In this document: one piece after another, positions 17,715-30,869 of the stretch | Numbering within the stretch: position 1 is the stretch's first letter | Layout of the letters: each line of letters opens with the position of its first letter | Assembly: GCA_902470095.1 (NCBI GenBank) | Contig: CABRFG010000002.1 | Span: 1 to 64,000 of the forward strand | Reading direction: 5' to 3' | Origin: an uncultured Collinsella sp. | Lineage (GTDB): Bacteria > Actinomycetota > Coriobacteriia > Coriobacteriales > Coriobacteriaceae | Length of the DNA stretch: 64,000 nucleotides | The notes under the pieces: generated by a model | The model's database searches: none | What the model saw: only the letters and a program-made list of their open reading frames with translations | What the model was told of the DNA's origin: nothing | Position numbers and translations under genes: made by a program

Positions 17715-21254
<3,540 letters not shown>

Positions 21255-21703
21255 ATACCCCTCTCCTCTCATATAGGTATACAGGCCCCGGCGATCGCCG
21301 GGATGTTGGCGTGATGGGATTTACGCTGTTGCTTCCAATCATCTGGCAGGCAGGCTCAGCAGCAGGTACATGGCGTGGAGAGAAGACATGCCGAGGCGAG
21401 GGGCACCTGATGCGCCCTACAGGCCCGACCGCCCGTCTTGCACATGACCGAGCGCCGCAAAGGCCGCATGCCGGATGCTCCCGGGCACGCCCCGGCGATG
21501 GGAAGCGCCCGCAACGAAAATCCGCATGCGGGTTTATTGTACCCCGCCGTCAAGTGTAATTTCGGCAAATATAGGCGGGCGGTAAAGGTTTACCCCGACT
21601 GACCGCCAAGGGGCGAAATGGCCCCTCGTCCCGAGCGGCCGGCCCTGGCGCGCCGAGGAGTGTCCCCAAGTGCCGGCAGAAAAGGAACGTCCCTAACTGC
21701 CGG
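21255..21703. other. Intergenic region upstream of nifJ
   Basis: 449 bases. The nifJ leader has the perfect palindrome CCCGGCGATCGCCGGG (21287-21302). Near 21666-21708 two direct repeats of the form GTCCCyAAsTGCCGGC occur with a period of about 28. A minus-strand TACAAT is present near 21537 but without a properly spaced -35. No gene is seen. Confidence 0.5.
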
Positions 21704-22642
21704 CTAGAGGGCACCGAAGAGGATGGCGTAGGTAGTGGATTCGCCGAGCTTGAGCTCGTCTCCGGGATTGAGTTGGGCGGAACGGCCGGGCTCGACCTGA
21801 ATGCAGACGCGCGTGGCCCCGTTTACCACCACGGTTCCGTTGGTGGACGACAAGTCCTCGACGTGCCAGATATTTTGAGCATCGCACCAGATATGGGCAT
21901 GGCGGGCCGAGACATCGTCGCCGACGTCGGTAATATCGCCCTCACCAGTGGCCAGCGCGCCAATCTCAACACCCCGCTCACTCGGCTGAATCCAGCGCGG
22001 GGCGCTCACGACAAAACTGTTTTGCACGCGCAGCAAGCCCAAGGGGTGCGCCGGGGCGGGTTCGCGCTCGCCTGCGGTCATCGACATGCCAAGCGAACGC
22101 GGCGTGGAGGTGCCTCCGCCACAGGTCGCGTGCGCGTAGTCGATGGCATAGTTCACCGAGGACCGCACATCCGCCGAACAACCGACGGCGACAAACAGCA
22201 CCAGCACGGCCTCGGCGCGCTCGGCGGGCATGAGTTCCGCCGCCTGGGACAGGCGATCGAGCGCGTTGCGATAGAGATTCGTGTCCTGGTGGCACTCTTC
22301 GAGCGCGCGTACCATCGGTTCACCTGCAGGACCGCACACCATATTGATCACAGCCGTGGAGTCCATGGGATTGCGCTGGCGCAGAGCCAGTTGTGACATA
22401 ATACGCGCAGCCGAGGTACCGTATTCGGCAAAGTAGCGCTGCTGAAGCGTGCCGACCGGCGCGCGAACGATAAAGCGGGAAACCCAAGAGCGATCGGCGG
22501 CTCGGCTCTGCGGGCTGCGGCCGTCAGCAAGCGGACGGGACGAAAGCACCAAGCCGCACAGCTCGATATGGCTCAGATGCGCTGCGCGCTTAAAGATGTC
22601 AAACATGGCCCCGCATGGGGTGAGCTCAACTTGAGATGCCAT
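21704..22642 (-). CDS. FHA-domain protein of a kinase operon
   Basis: A 312-aa cytosolic protein. The last ~95 residues form a forkhead-associated domain: the order GALATGEGDI, DDVSARHAHIW (Ser/Arg/His phosphothreonine pocket) and DLSSTNGTVV is diagnostic. The first ~215 residues are unrecognised. A perfect AAGGAGG lies eight bases before the ATG, inside the tail of the kinase gene three bases away. It is the last gene of a three-gene operon and probably binds a phosphothreonine made by the kinase next door. Confidence 0.9.
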   Translation of the reverse strand: MASQVELTPCGAMFDIFKRAAHLSHIELCGLVLSSRPLADGRSPQSRAADRSWVSRFIVRAPVGTLQQRYFAEYGTSAARIMSQLALRQRNPMDSTAVINMVCGPAGEPMVRALEECHQDTNLYRNALDRLSQAAELMPAERAEAVLVLFVAVGCSADVRSSVNYAIDYAHATCGGGTSTPRSLGMSMTAGEREPAPAHPLGLLRVQNSFVVSAPRWIQPSERGVEIGALATGEGDITDVGDDVSARHAHIWCDAQNIWHVEDLSSTNGTVVVNGATRVCIQVEPGRSAQLNPGDELKLGESTTYAILFGAL

Positions 22643-22645
22643 GAC

Positions 22646-24490
22646 CTAGGCCTCCTTGGTCGTAGAAATAGAATCGGACGATACTTCGACAGGTCCGCCA
22701 AAAGTACGGGCAGCTGCGGCTCCACCGGCAAGCGGAGTCGCCATCTGGGCTTTTGTGCGTCGCGGTGCCGAAACGGGAAGTTCAAAGGCAAAGCCCATCG
22801 CAAGCAAAAACCACGTAAGCGTATAGGTTGCAACCAGAGCGGCAACAAGGCCGCCCATCACGGCGCGTTGGGAAAATACGCTACATGCAGCCACAACCAG
22901 CACCGGAACCTCGCAGGCAGAAAGCGCAAGCACACCCTGCAGGAACCCCGAGCGCCGATTGCGCGCAAGTGCCCCCGCGGCAACGCCGGCTATGCCTGGC
23001 AGCGCCAACGCCAGTGCGGCAATAATACCCGGTAGCGACCCAGACCACACGAGCGATCCCAAAGTCGCCGTCACGCGAGCGCCCGACGCCAGCAGCGCGG
23101 CCGAAACCACGACCACAGCCCAAACCACGCCACAGACGACCGTCGCGCCGACCATCAGCGCGCGACGAACCGCGCGGCCAGACGCATCCATGGGGCACGG
23201 CGTGAGCGGCTCGCCGCGGAGCGAACGACCGACATTTTGCGCATGGTGGTCACAAAACGCCGAGAGCGCCGCCTCGACCGCCGCCGGCTCGGGACGATCT
23301 TTTTGATGGCTGGACAGACAGGCCATCACCACGTCGAACAGCTGGGCATCGACAAACGCCAGCGCATCACGTAGCTCTTCGGAATCCGGCTCAAGCCCTA
23401 GCTGCTGGGCCTGCTCGGCCGCGGCGAGCGCCACATCGGGCTCACGACGAAGCAGCTGAGTCAAATCACAACTGGGCGCATGGGCACCAATGGGATAGTC
23501 GGGCCGTGTGTCCATCTTGAGGCGGTAGGGGCTCGCGATGTCGCGCGTCTTTTTGCGCGAACCCGAGGTGCCCGAAGTGCTCGGCGCGGCTTCGTATGGC
23601 GCGACGCCGGCAATGAGCTCGTAAACCGTGCTTGCCGCGGCATAGACGTCAATCGCCGGTGACATACGCAAAGCGCGCAGGTCGGGAATATCGTCGGTGA
23701 GCATCTCGGGCGGGGCATAGGCAACCGTCGCGCGACGCAGCGTGGCATAACGCTCCGTAAACGACGCCTTGCCGCCGGTACCGGCCACGGCCGACGCAGG
23801 CTCAAGCGCCAGCGACGAGCCAAAGTCGATCAGGCACAGGTCAAAGGTGCCCTCGGCAAGCTGCCGGTCAAGCGGTAGACGCGCCGTGCGCACCATAATA
23901 TTAGCGGGCGAGATATCGCGATGGACAAAGCCCTCGCCCACCAGGCTCATACGGCAGAGCAGATCGAACAGGTCGCGACCCAGACGCGCTGCCACAAGTG
24001 GCGACAGGCGTCCGGCATCGTCCACGGCAAGTCGCGAACGCAAGCGGGCAAGCGTCTCGCCCTCGACCCATTCCATGACAATTGCAGGCACACCGTCGAC
24101 CTCGCCCCAGCCATAGAGGCGGGGAAAGCCCTTAAGGCCCGAAAGGGCGCGGTGGCATTCATATTCCTCACGAAACGCTGCCTTGAACTTGGCGACCAGC
24201 GCCTCGTGAGCGGCATCGTCGTCGAACTCATCGCGCGCCGGCAAGATGAGCTGCTTGAGCGCCACGGCCTCGCCTTGGGCGTTGACGGCACGCGTCACGC
24301 GGCCGATACCGCCACGGCGCATGGTGGCATCGTCGGCAAACAGCATCGTAAAACGACGCAGATAGGCAGGCAGTTCGTCCTGACCGAGCGCAATGGCCGG
24401 CTCAAACCCGTCGACACGCGCCAGGCGCAGGCCGACCATGGGATCGCGACCGAGCGATTGTGGTGTGGTGGATGCAAGATCGGTCATCAT
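22646..24490 (-). CDS. Ser/Thr protein kinase with C-terminal membrane domain
   Basis: A 614-aa protein. The Hanks-type kinase domain (about 50-370) shows a divergent glycine loop (RRGGIGRVTRAV), the Lys in VALKQL, the catalytic loop HRDISPANIM (Ser where most have Lys or Leu), LIDFGSS and the YAPPEM activation-segment end. Several hydrophobic helices follow (about 440-590). The ATG overlaps the stop of the upstream gene. It lacks PASTA repeats, so its signal input differs from PknB and may come from the upstream secreted protein. Confidence 0.9.
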   Translation of the reverse strand: MMTDLASTTPQSLGRDPMVGLRLARVDGFEPAIALGQDELPAYLRRFTMLFADDATMRRGGIGRVTRAVNAQGEAVALKQLILPARDEFDDDAAHEALVAKFKAAFREEYECHRALSGLKGFPRLYGWGEVDGVPAIVMEWVEGETLARLRSRLAVDDAGRLSPLVAARLGRDLFDLLCRMSLVGEGFVHRDISPANIMVRTARLPLDRQLAEGTFDLCLIDFGSSLALEPASAVAGTGGKASFTERYATLRRATVAYAPPEMLTDDIPDLRALRMSPAIDVYAAASTVYELIAGVAPYEAAPSTSGTSGSRKKTRDIASPYRLKMDTRPDYPIGAHAPSCDLTQLLRREPDVALAAAEQAQQLGLEPDSEELRDALAFVDAQLFDVVMACLSSHQKDRPEPAAVEAALSAFCDHHAQNVGRSLRGEPLTPCPMDASGRAVRRALMVGATVVCGVVWAVVVVSAALLASGARVTATLGSLVWSGSLPGIIAALALALPGIAGVAAGALARNRRSGFLQGVLALSACEVPVLVVAACSVFSQRAVMGGLVAALVATYTLTWFLLAMGFAFELPVSAPRRTKAQMATPLAGGAAAARTFGGPVEVSSDSISTTKEA

Positions 24491-25392
24491 AGGGCAAGCG
24501 CCGCCACGTTATTGTTGAAGTTACCGAGCGCGACGTCATCATCGCCGTAATGGCCGACCCATTGACATAGGTTGGTGTAACAGCCCCACAGATTGGCATA
24601 CTGCTGATACCACTTTGACCGGGGCGAGAATGTCTGACGACCGAACTCGGCTCGAATGACAAACATCTCCCCGACCAGGCTGTCGCACGGTCTGGGATCT
24701 CCCGTAGAGTTATAGGTCGAGACCACGTCATTGGCACGAGAAACATAGCCGTCGAGCATGTTGTACTTGGTCACAAGCCAACTGTGAATGCTCTCTTCCT
24801 CAGCAGCGGAAAGGCCACCGGAGTTTGCATCGTTGTCACTGTTGCCGCCCGTCGAGCCGCCGTTTCCAGACCCTCCGGTAGAGGAGCCCGACCCAGAGCC
24901 GCCGCCCGAACTCGATGAATCCGAGCCGGAGCCAGAAGTATCCGAGCTACCGGGCTTTCCGGACTGCTGGGCGTCCTGCTCCTTCTGCTGCTCGACCTTA
25001 TTCACCGTTGCCGCCACGCTATTGTTGGACAATCGATCGATGATCTTGGTGTTGGTGAGCACGATGGTTTTGCCATTGGCAAGCGTGACTTCGTTGTCCG
25101 GGGCCTCGGCGCCGTCCGCATCGTCGGTGCCAAACACAATATGCCCGACCACACTTGCCCAAGCATATCCAGTCGTGGTGCCCAGATCGCTTTTGACCTC
25201 ATGCCCCACGCGCGGTTCGCGTGCGGCATGCGCCTGCATCATGGACGGCACGGTCATGCCATAGGCAGAAACGCCAGCTATGACCAGCACCAGCGAGCAC
25301 GATAGCAGTGCGTACGCCCGCGGCGCCAAGCCCAGTCGGCGTCGTATGCGCACCGCGGCGCCGCGCTTTGTCTGAGTGCCACCGGGCCGCAT
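24487..25392 (-). CDS. Membrane-anchored extracellular protein with Ser/Gly linker
   Basis: A 301-aa protein with a basic cytosolic start, a membrane helix or uncleaved signal (about 27-47), an extracellular region, a long Ser/Gly-rich low-complexity linker (about 145-195) and a C-terminal domain of about 100 residues with two Cys (LWGCYTNLCQW), possibly disulphide-bonded. I do not recognise the domain. GGAGGA six bases before the ATG at 25392 decides the start. It heads the operon with the kinase and FHA genes and could be a sensor or substrate. Confidence 0.8.
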   Translation of the reverse strand: MRPGGTQTKRGAAVRIRRRLGLAPRAYALLSCSLVLVIAGVSAYGMTVPSMMQAHAAREPRVGHEVKSDLGTTTGYAWASVVGHIVFGTDDADGAEAPDNEVTLANGKTIVLTNTKIIDRLSNNSVAATVNKVEQQKEQDAQQSGKPGSSDTSGSGSDSSSSGGGSGSGSSTGGSGNGGSTGGNSDNDANSGGLSAAEEESIHSWLVTKYNMLDGYVSRANDVVSTYNSTGDPRPCDSLVGEMFVIRAEFGRQTFSPRSKWYQQYANLWGCYTNLCQWVGHYGDDDVALGNFNNNVAALAL

Positions 25393-25638
25393 GCGTTCTC
25401 CTCCAACAAAAACACGCCGCTCGGGAGCGGCGCATTCATTCGAATCCATATTTGAGTGTATCAGCGAACCCAAAAGGTTGCGCAACGAATGAGCAAATTA
25501 AGGATGCGAGCGGAAGCATCCATGCGATAAGCGGATACGAAGCATCTTTGTTGCACAACAAACTCACAGTCGCACGGGGAAATTATGACTACCCCGTGCG
25601 ACCGTGAGGAAAACATACGGCAGGAGCAGGCTCGCCAC

Positions 25639-26235
25639 CTAAATCGCGCGACGGGCCTCGATGGCGCGGCCAAGCGTAAGCTCGTCGGCATACTCCAAGT
25701 CGCCGCCCACGGGAAGGCCGCTTGCCAGACGCGACACCTCGACGCCCAACGGCTTGATGGTACGGGCCAGATAGCTCGCCGTGGTCTCGCCCTCAATATT
25801 GGGGTTGGTGGCGATGATGACCTCGTGGATGTCCTCGTGGCCCAAGCGTGCCAGCAGCTCTCGAATGTGCAGCTGCTCGGGGCCAATCTTGTCCATGGGA
25901 CTGATCACGCCGCCCAATACGTGGTAGAGGCCGTGGTAGCTGCCCGTGCGCTCGATCGCCTGGACATCGCGCGGCTCGCCCACCACGCAAATGCGAGTGG
26001 TATCGCGCATCGGGTCCTGGCAGATGGAGCACTCGTCGGCCGTGGCGTAGTTAAAGCAGCGGCTGCAAAAGTGGACCTCCTGCTTGACCTCCAGGATGGC
26101 CTCGGCCAGGCGGCGCGCCTCCTCGGCGTCGGCCTCCAACAGGTAATAGGCGATGCGCTGGGCCGACTTGGGACCAATGCCCGGCAGACGGCCCAGCTCA
26201 TCGAGCAGTTTTTGCAGACTGTGGTTGGCACTCAT
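25639..26235 (-). CDS. recR: Recombination mediator RecR
   Basis: A 198-aa protein of standard length. The order is an N-terminal helix-hairpin-helix ([17 protein letters not shown]), a four-cysteine zinc finger (CSRCF...CSIC), and a Toprim domain beginning [15 protein letters not shown] with YHVLGG. RecR acts with RecF/RecO to load RecA at gaps. It starts 13 bases after ybaB, forming the usual dnaX-ybaB-recR neighbourhood. Confidence 0.97.
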   Translation of the reverse strand: MSANHSLQKLLDELGRLPGIGPKSAQRIAYYLLEADAEEARRLAEAILEVKQEVHFCSRCFNYATADECSICQDPMRDTTRICVVGEPRDVQAIERTGSYHGLYHVLGGVISPMDKIGPEQLHIRELLARLGHEDIHEVIIATNPNIEGETTASYLARTIKPLGVEVSRLASGLPVGGDLEYADELTLGRAIEARRAI

Positions 26236-26248
26236 ATATATGCGTGTC

Positions 26249-26569
26249 TTAGAACGGCATGCCCGGGATGTTGAGGCCGCCGGTGATGGCGCCCATCTGC
26301 TTGTTGGCGAGCTCGTTGACGCCGCGGACGGCCTCGTTGACGGCAGCCATGATCATATCCTGCAGCATATCGACGTCCTCGGGATCGAGCGCATCGGGAT
26401 CGATGGTGAGGTTGACGAGCTCCATCTCGCCGTTAACGGTCACCTTGACCATGCCGCCGCCGGCAGAGGCGTCGACGGTCTGGGACTTGAGGTTCTCCTG
26501 CGCGGCGGCAAGCTGCTCCTGCATCTTGCGAGCCTGCTTCATCATCTGCTGCATGTTCATACCGGCCAT
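26249..26569 (-). CDS. ybaB: YbaB/EbfC nucleoid-associated protein
   Basis: A 106-aa protein. [17 protein letters not shown] and [16 protein letters not shown] are characteristic of the YbaB/EbfC family, dimeric DNA-binding proteins often next to recR and dnaX. AAAGGAG precedes the ATG by five bases. Confidence 0.95.
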   Translation of the reverse strand: MAGMNMQQMMKQARKMQEQLAAAQENLKSQTVDASAGGGMVKVTVNGEMELVNLTIDPDALDPEDVDMLQDMIMAAVNEAVRGVNELANKQMGAITGGLNIPGMPF

Positions 26570-26909
26570 GATGGCTCCTTTACGTGCGGCCGCACGCCGA
26601 GCTGCAAGGGCAGCCGGAGCACGGCGGGACTTTCAAACTCAAAAATCGTACCACGGCGCGCGGCGAGAGAGCGGGGCGGACGTGTTACCTCAGTCGATAT
26701 ACATGTCCTGGAGTGCAAGCTGCACCCAAAGATTATGCAAAGTTGAATAATTCGCATCTGCATAATATTGAAAGCTAAATCTTGTAGAGCCGGAATCCGA
26801 CATTTTATGCGTCCCACTAAATGGCTAAATGCCGAGCCACTACTCGAGGCGGCGCACATGGCGGCAGGGTATAATTTGATTGCCATAGATAGTAATTTGG
26901 AGGTGCCCC
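26570..26909. other. Intergenic region between ybaB and a plus-strand gene
   Basis: 340 bases containing an 8-bp perfect inverted repeat, ATTATGCA (26732-26739) and TGCATAAT (26759-26766), with an AT-rich 19-base spacer, and a TATAAT at 26870-26875 likely to serve the plus-strand gene at 26910. No RNA gene was recognised. Confidence 0.45.
26870..26875 (+). promoter_or_regulatory. Candidate -10 box (TATAAT)
   Basis: A consensus TATAAT lies 35 bases before the start of the small membrane-protein gene at 26910. No good -35 box is visible at 17 bases, so the assignment is tentative. Confidence 0.4.
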
Positions 26910-27383
26910 ATGAATGCCCCCAACGTGCTCCAAAACATCCGCTCAAAACACCCCGTTGCATATGTGGTTCTCTATCTCTTTGTCGGCTGGGCATTGCTGG
27001 TTGTCATCACCCGTGCCATAGCTTTTGGAGCAGAACTGCTGATAGCCAGCTCGGACCAGCCCGTCGTCAAATGGGAGACGACCGATGAGTGCACCGACGG
27101 AACCCGAACCGTCTACTACAACAGCCCGTCCCTCTATCAAGAGTTCAAGGTCAAGATAAAGGACTTCAAGATTGTCGATGCCGAGCTAGGCGTTTATTTG
27201 GCAATCGGAGCAACCATTAACGCCGAGCAAGTCGAGTACACGGACAGCCATGCGACGTATCGTATCGACCTCAGCATCCTAGGCCGACCGTCACGCACCT
27301 GTCTGCTCAAATGCGACATACGCGGCACCACACTACACATGTCCGAAATACAGATGCGCCCGGACAAGGGGTCCTCTTCTTGA
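26910..27383 (+). CDS. Small membrane-anchored hypothetical protein
   Basis: A 157-aa protein with one N-terminal membrane helix (about 18-42) and a predicted extracellular beta-rich domain of about 110 residues. I recognise no family. GGAGG six bases before the ATG supports translation. It runs against its neighbours: it converges on dnaX, with stops 22 bases apart, and sits between dnaX and ybaB, which normally adjoin. It is therefore probably a later insertion into that cluster. Confidence 0.7.
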   Translation: MNAPNVLQNIRSKHPVAYVVLYLFVGWALLVVITRAIAFGAELLIASSDQPVVKWETTDECTDGTRTVYYNSPSLYQEFKVKIKDFKIVDAELGVYLAIGATINAEQVEYTDSHATYRIDLSILGRPSRTCLLKCDIRGTTLHMSEIQMRPDKGSSS

Positions 27384-27404
27384 GCAGTATACCCGCCTGC
27401 GCAG

Positions 27405-29879
27405 CTACTCCACCGGCTTGAAGATGGTGGCCTGGCCAAAGACGCTGCGGATGAGGGCCTTGGCCTCGTCCTCGGTCTGCGGGATGCTCGGGGCTGCGCC
27501 CTGATGGCCGAAGGGGCTGCCGGCACCGGGATTGGATTCCCAGGGAGCGGCGGGGACGTCGTCGTTTGCAGAGGCTGCGGGTGCCACAGCAGCGGCCTTG
27601 GTCGCGGACGCCGCGGCAGGCACGTCGAACGGAGGAAGATCGTCCCCGCTCGCATCGCCAGCGAAGCCGCCGACCATGGCGTCGTCGTAGGGCACCTGCT
27701 CGGATTCCCACGGCGCGGACTGCGCGACAGGCTGAGCCTTGGGGGCAGCCGAGCGCTCGGGCGCACGGGGTGCGGACTCGGTCGGGAGCTTGCCCGTGGC
27801 AGGAGCACCGGCGGGGTTGTCGGAGCGTAGCCAGGGGGCTTTGCCCAGGTCAGACGACTTGGGCGCGGGCGAGACGGGCTTGGGCGCGGGTGTCGGAGCA
27901 GCCGGTTTGGGCGCTGCAGGCTTAGGCGCCGACAGGGTCGATGCCGCTACCGGTGCCGTTTGCTGCTGCGACGCGCTGGCGCTCGAGGATACAGGGGCCG
28001 CCGAGGACACGGGTTGCGGGTCCGCAGATGCCGCAGCCCGTGCAGATGGAGAATGCTCCTCATGTTGAGGAGCCGGCGTGCCACCCCCATCCAGGACATA
28101 GTCGACGGTACGACGACCGAAGACCGCGCAGACCGTCGGCAGGACCACCGACTGCGTATCGGCGCGACCGAGCATCTTAATGGCAAAAGTCGAACCCGCG
28201 GGGAACGAGACCGTGAGCTTGGAGCCGTCGTCGGCCGTGGCGCGAGCGTTGAGCAAAAGCCCTGCATAGGAGGCCTGACGAGCCTTGACGCGCTCGATGA
28301 CCTCGGCCCATTTGCGCTGGAGCTCTCCGGCGTCCTCGACCGCGGGGGTCTCGGCGGCGCCGGCGGCAGCAACCTGGGCGGCGCTGTTGGGCTTGAACAC
28401 CGGCACGGTCGATGCAGCAGACGCGGGAACCGGAGCCGTAACGGGTTGAGGTGCAGGCGTTACAGGTTTGGGCGCGGGAGCCGGAGCCGCGGACTTGGGC
28501 GCAGGCTGGGCAGACGGAACAGCAGCGCCGCGGTCCCAAGGCATGCCACCCTGATGCGCGGACGTAGCAGCGGGGGCGGCGGTCGCCGCAGGAGCGGCAG
28601 CGCGGGCGCCCGAAATGAGCGTCGGCTGCTGGGCAGCAGCGGGTGCGGATGCAGCAGGTGCACTCGCTTGAGCAGCAGCCACGCTCGCCGGTACCGCAGC
28701 GTTGGCGACCATGGCCTCCAAGCGTGCCACGCGCTCGGCCAAAGCCTCAATCGTTAGATCGGCCTCGGGACGCGTCAGGCGGGTGCAGGCGATCTCGAGC
28801 ACCAGGCGCACGTCGCTCGCGCCCCTCATCTCCAGCGCGGCATCGTCAAGCACCGTCAGCGCGCGGGCCAGGCGGTCGGCAGGATGCTCGCCAAAGGCAG
28901 CGGCCTCGGCAGCAAGCGCCTCGGCCTGCTCGACCCCGCCCTCAAACAACTCGGCACGGGCACCGGCAACGCAGGCCACATACACGTCGCGCACATGCGC
29001 CACCAGGTCGCGCGTCAGCTCAAGCAGGTCATTGCCCTCCTCGACCTGTGCGCGAATGAGCCCATAGAGCTCGGCAATATCACGCTCGGCGATGGCGCGG
29101 GCAAACTCGCCCAGAATCTGGTCCGAAACCTCGCCCAAAAGCGAGCGGGCGTCGTCCGCATGCACAGAACCGTTGCCAAAGACGCTCAGCTGCTCCAGCG
29201 TGGACAGCGCGTCGCGCATGCCGCCCTTGGCATGGCGCGCCACGATGGCGAGCGCCTCGTCGTCGTAATCGAAGCCCTCCTGCTCGCACACGTATGCCAG
29301 GCGGCGCTCGATATCCTCGTTGCCGATGCGATGGAAATCGAAACGCTGGCAGCGCGAGAGGATGGTCTCCAGAATCTTTTGCGGGTCGGTGGTGCACAGC
29401 ACAAAGATCACGTGTGCCGGCGGCTCCTCAAGCGTCTTGAGCAGCGCGTTGAACGCCGCCGTCGTGAGCATGTGGACCTCGTCGATGATATAGATCTTGT
29501 ACTTGCCGCGCACCGGGGCAAAGTTGACGGAGTTGATGATCTCCTCGCGCACGTTGTCCACGCCGGTACGGCTTGCGGCATCGAGCTCGTAGACATCCGG
29601 GTGGTTGCCCTCGGCAATGAGCTCGCACTCCTCGCAAGTACCGTCGGGCATGCAGCCGCTTGCACCCTCGGCGCGCGCCGCCTCGGCATTGCGGCACAGC
29701 AGCGCCTTGGCCAGAATGCGCGCCATGGTGGTCTTGCCCGTGCCGCGCGGTCCGCAGAACAGGTAGGCGTGGGACAGGCGCCCCTCGGTGATGGCGTGCT
29801 CGAGCGTCGAGACGATATGCTGCTGGCCCACCACGGAGTCAAAGGTGAGCGGGCGATACTTTCGGTACAACGATTCCAT
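27405..29879 (-). CDS. dnaX: DNA polymerase III subunit gamma/tau
   Basis: An 824-aa clamp-loader ATPase. The start MESLYRKYRPLTFDSVVGQ is the family hallmark; Walker A is CGPRGTGKTTMAR, the zinc module has Cys around CMPDGTCEEC, Walker B is YIIDEVHML, and SRC is in ILSRCQRFDF. Domain III follows to about residue 360. The rest is a long Ala/Pro-rich, low-complexity tail with a globular piece around 545-620. It loads the sliding clamp and organises the replisome. I chose the ATG at 29879 (GGGGAG upstream). I did not find a clear slippery heptamer for a gamma product. Confidence 0.97.
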   Translation of the reverse strand: MESLYRKYRPLTFDSVVGQQHIVSTLEHAITEGRLSHAYLFCGPRGTGKTTMARILAKALLCRNAEAARAEGASGCMPDGTCEECELIAEGNHPDVYELDAASRTGVDNVREEIINSVNFAPVRGKYKIYIIDEVHMLTTAAFNALLKTLEEPPAHVIFVLCTTDPQKILETILSRCQRFDFHRIGNEDIERRLAYVCEQEGFDYDDEALAIVARHAKGGMRDALSTLEQLSVFGNGSVHADDARSLLGEVSDQILGEFARAIAERDIAELYGLIRAQVEEGNDLLELTRDLVAHVRDVYVACVAGARAELFEGGVEQAEALAAEAAAFGEHPADRLARALTVLDDAALEMRGASDVRLVLEIACTRLTRPEADLTIEALAERVARLEAMVANAAVPASVAAAQASAPAASAPAAAQQPTLISGARAAAPAATAAPAATSAHQGGMPWDRGAAVPSAQPAPKSAAPAPAPKPVTPAPQPVTAPVPASAASTVPVFKPNSAAQVAAAGAAETPAVEDAGELQRKWAEVIERVKARQASYAGLLLNARATADDGSKLTVSFPAGSTFAIKMLGRADTQSVVLPTVCAVFGRRTVDYVLDGGGTPAPQHEEHSPSARAAASADPQPVSSAAPVSSSASASQQQTAPVAASTLSAPKPAAPKPAAPTPAPKPVSPAPKSSDLGKAPWLRSDNPAGAPATGKLPTESAPRAPERSAAPKAQPVAQSAPWESEQVPYDDAMVGGFAGDASGDDLPPFDVPAAASATKAAAVAPAASANDDVPAAPWESNPGAGSPFGHQGAAPSIPQTEDEAKALIRSVFGQATIFKPVE

Positions 29880-29995
29880 GGGTGCTCCCCCGGGTATACT
29901 GAGTCTTGTTGCCGCGGCGGCCATGCGGTCGCACGGCATACTGCATTCCATAATAACCCGTACGGCGAGCCCGCCGCGATAGGAGTCCAAAGAGC

Positions 29996-30721
29996 ATGGC
30001 AGACGCAGAGAGCAACCTCGTTCCCTCCGAAGCAGCCGACCAGGTCGAGGTCGCGCTCGAGAAGCAGGCCGCGGCCGATGACGGCATTCTGTACCTCAAC
30101 GAGTATCAGTACGAAAACGATCTCGTCACCGACTTTGCGCGCCTGGTCGCCTCGCCCAGGCGTCGCGGCTCGCTGTATGTCGCCGCGGCAATTGCCGCGC
30201 TCATCGGCATCGGCATGTTGGTGGCCGGCGGCAACTGGATCAAGTTTGGCGTCGTCCTGATCGTATTCGGCGCCTTTTTGGCCTGGTGGAGCAAAAACCT
30301 GCACCACACCCTCGCCCGCGACTTTATCGACGCCGTCGAGGCCGACGAGTCCATGGGTGGCCGCTATCGCCGCGTCGCCGCCAACGAGGACGGCCTGATG
30401 GTTTGGGGCAAGAGCGGCAAGTCGCAGTTCTTCCCGTTTGAAAAGCTCGACCACGTGCTCGACGGCGAGCGCATCTTTGTGGCCATGTTCGCCGACCAGG
30501 GCGTGACGATCCCCAAGGACACCTTCGTCCGTGGCGATGCCGAGCAGTTCGGCCCCTTCCTCAAGGCCCGCATCAACAAAAAACTCCGCATCGAGACCAA
30601 GCGCAAGAAGATGAAGGCAGAAAAGGCCGCCGCCGAGGCCAAGCAGGGCGACAAGGCCGACAAGCCCCAGGAGACCAAGGGCAAGCAGCGCAAGCAGAAG
30701 AAGAACAAGAAGAAGCGCTAG
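29996..30721 (+). CDS. Two-helix membrane protein, YcxB-like
   Basis: A 241-aa protein: an acidic N-terminus, two adjacent membrane helices (about 60-95) and a cytosolic domain with FFPFEKLDHVLDGERIFVAMF, resembling the C-terminal YcxB-type domain. It ends in an extremely Lys-rich tail (about 200-241) that may bind RNA, DNA or acidic lipids. The ATG has AGGAG ten bases upstream. It is divergent from dnaX, sharing a 116-bp promoter gap. Function unknown. Confidence 0.75.
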   Translation: MADAESNLVPSEAADQVEVALEKQAAADDGILYLNEYQYENDLVTDFARLVASPRRRGSLYVAAAIAALIGIGMLVAGGNWIKFGVVLIVFGAFLAWWSKNLHHTLARDFIDAVEADESMGGRYRRVAANEDGLMVWGKSGKSQFFPFEKLDHVLDGERIFVAMFADQGVTIPKDTFVRGDAEQFGPFLKARINKKLRIETKRKKMKAEKAAAEAKQGDKADKPQETKGKQRKQKKNKKKR

Positions 30722-30869
30722 GCCGGACGCAAGGTCCAGACCCCAGACGGAGCTTAAATTGAATGTCGCCCACCTGCGCGTGCTACACTAGCAGCATCTA
30801 TGCCACCGCGAACGGCTCGGCCCCGCGCCCGCCGCTCGCAAACGAACTTTAAACGCACGAGGGTTGGCC

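Noticed and set aside
26570..26909. SRP RNA or other small RNA near recR/ybaB
   Set aside because: The conserved SRP tip sequence is absent and no stable rod-like fold was seen.
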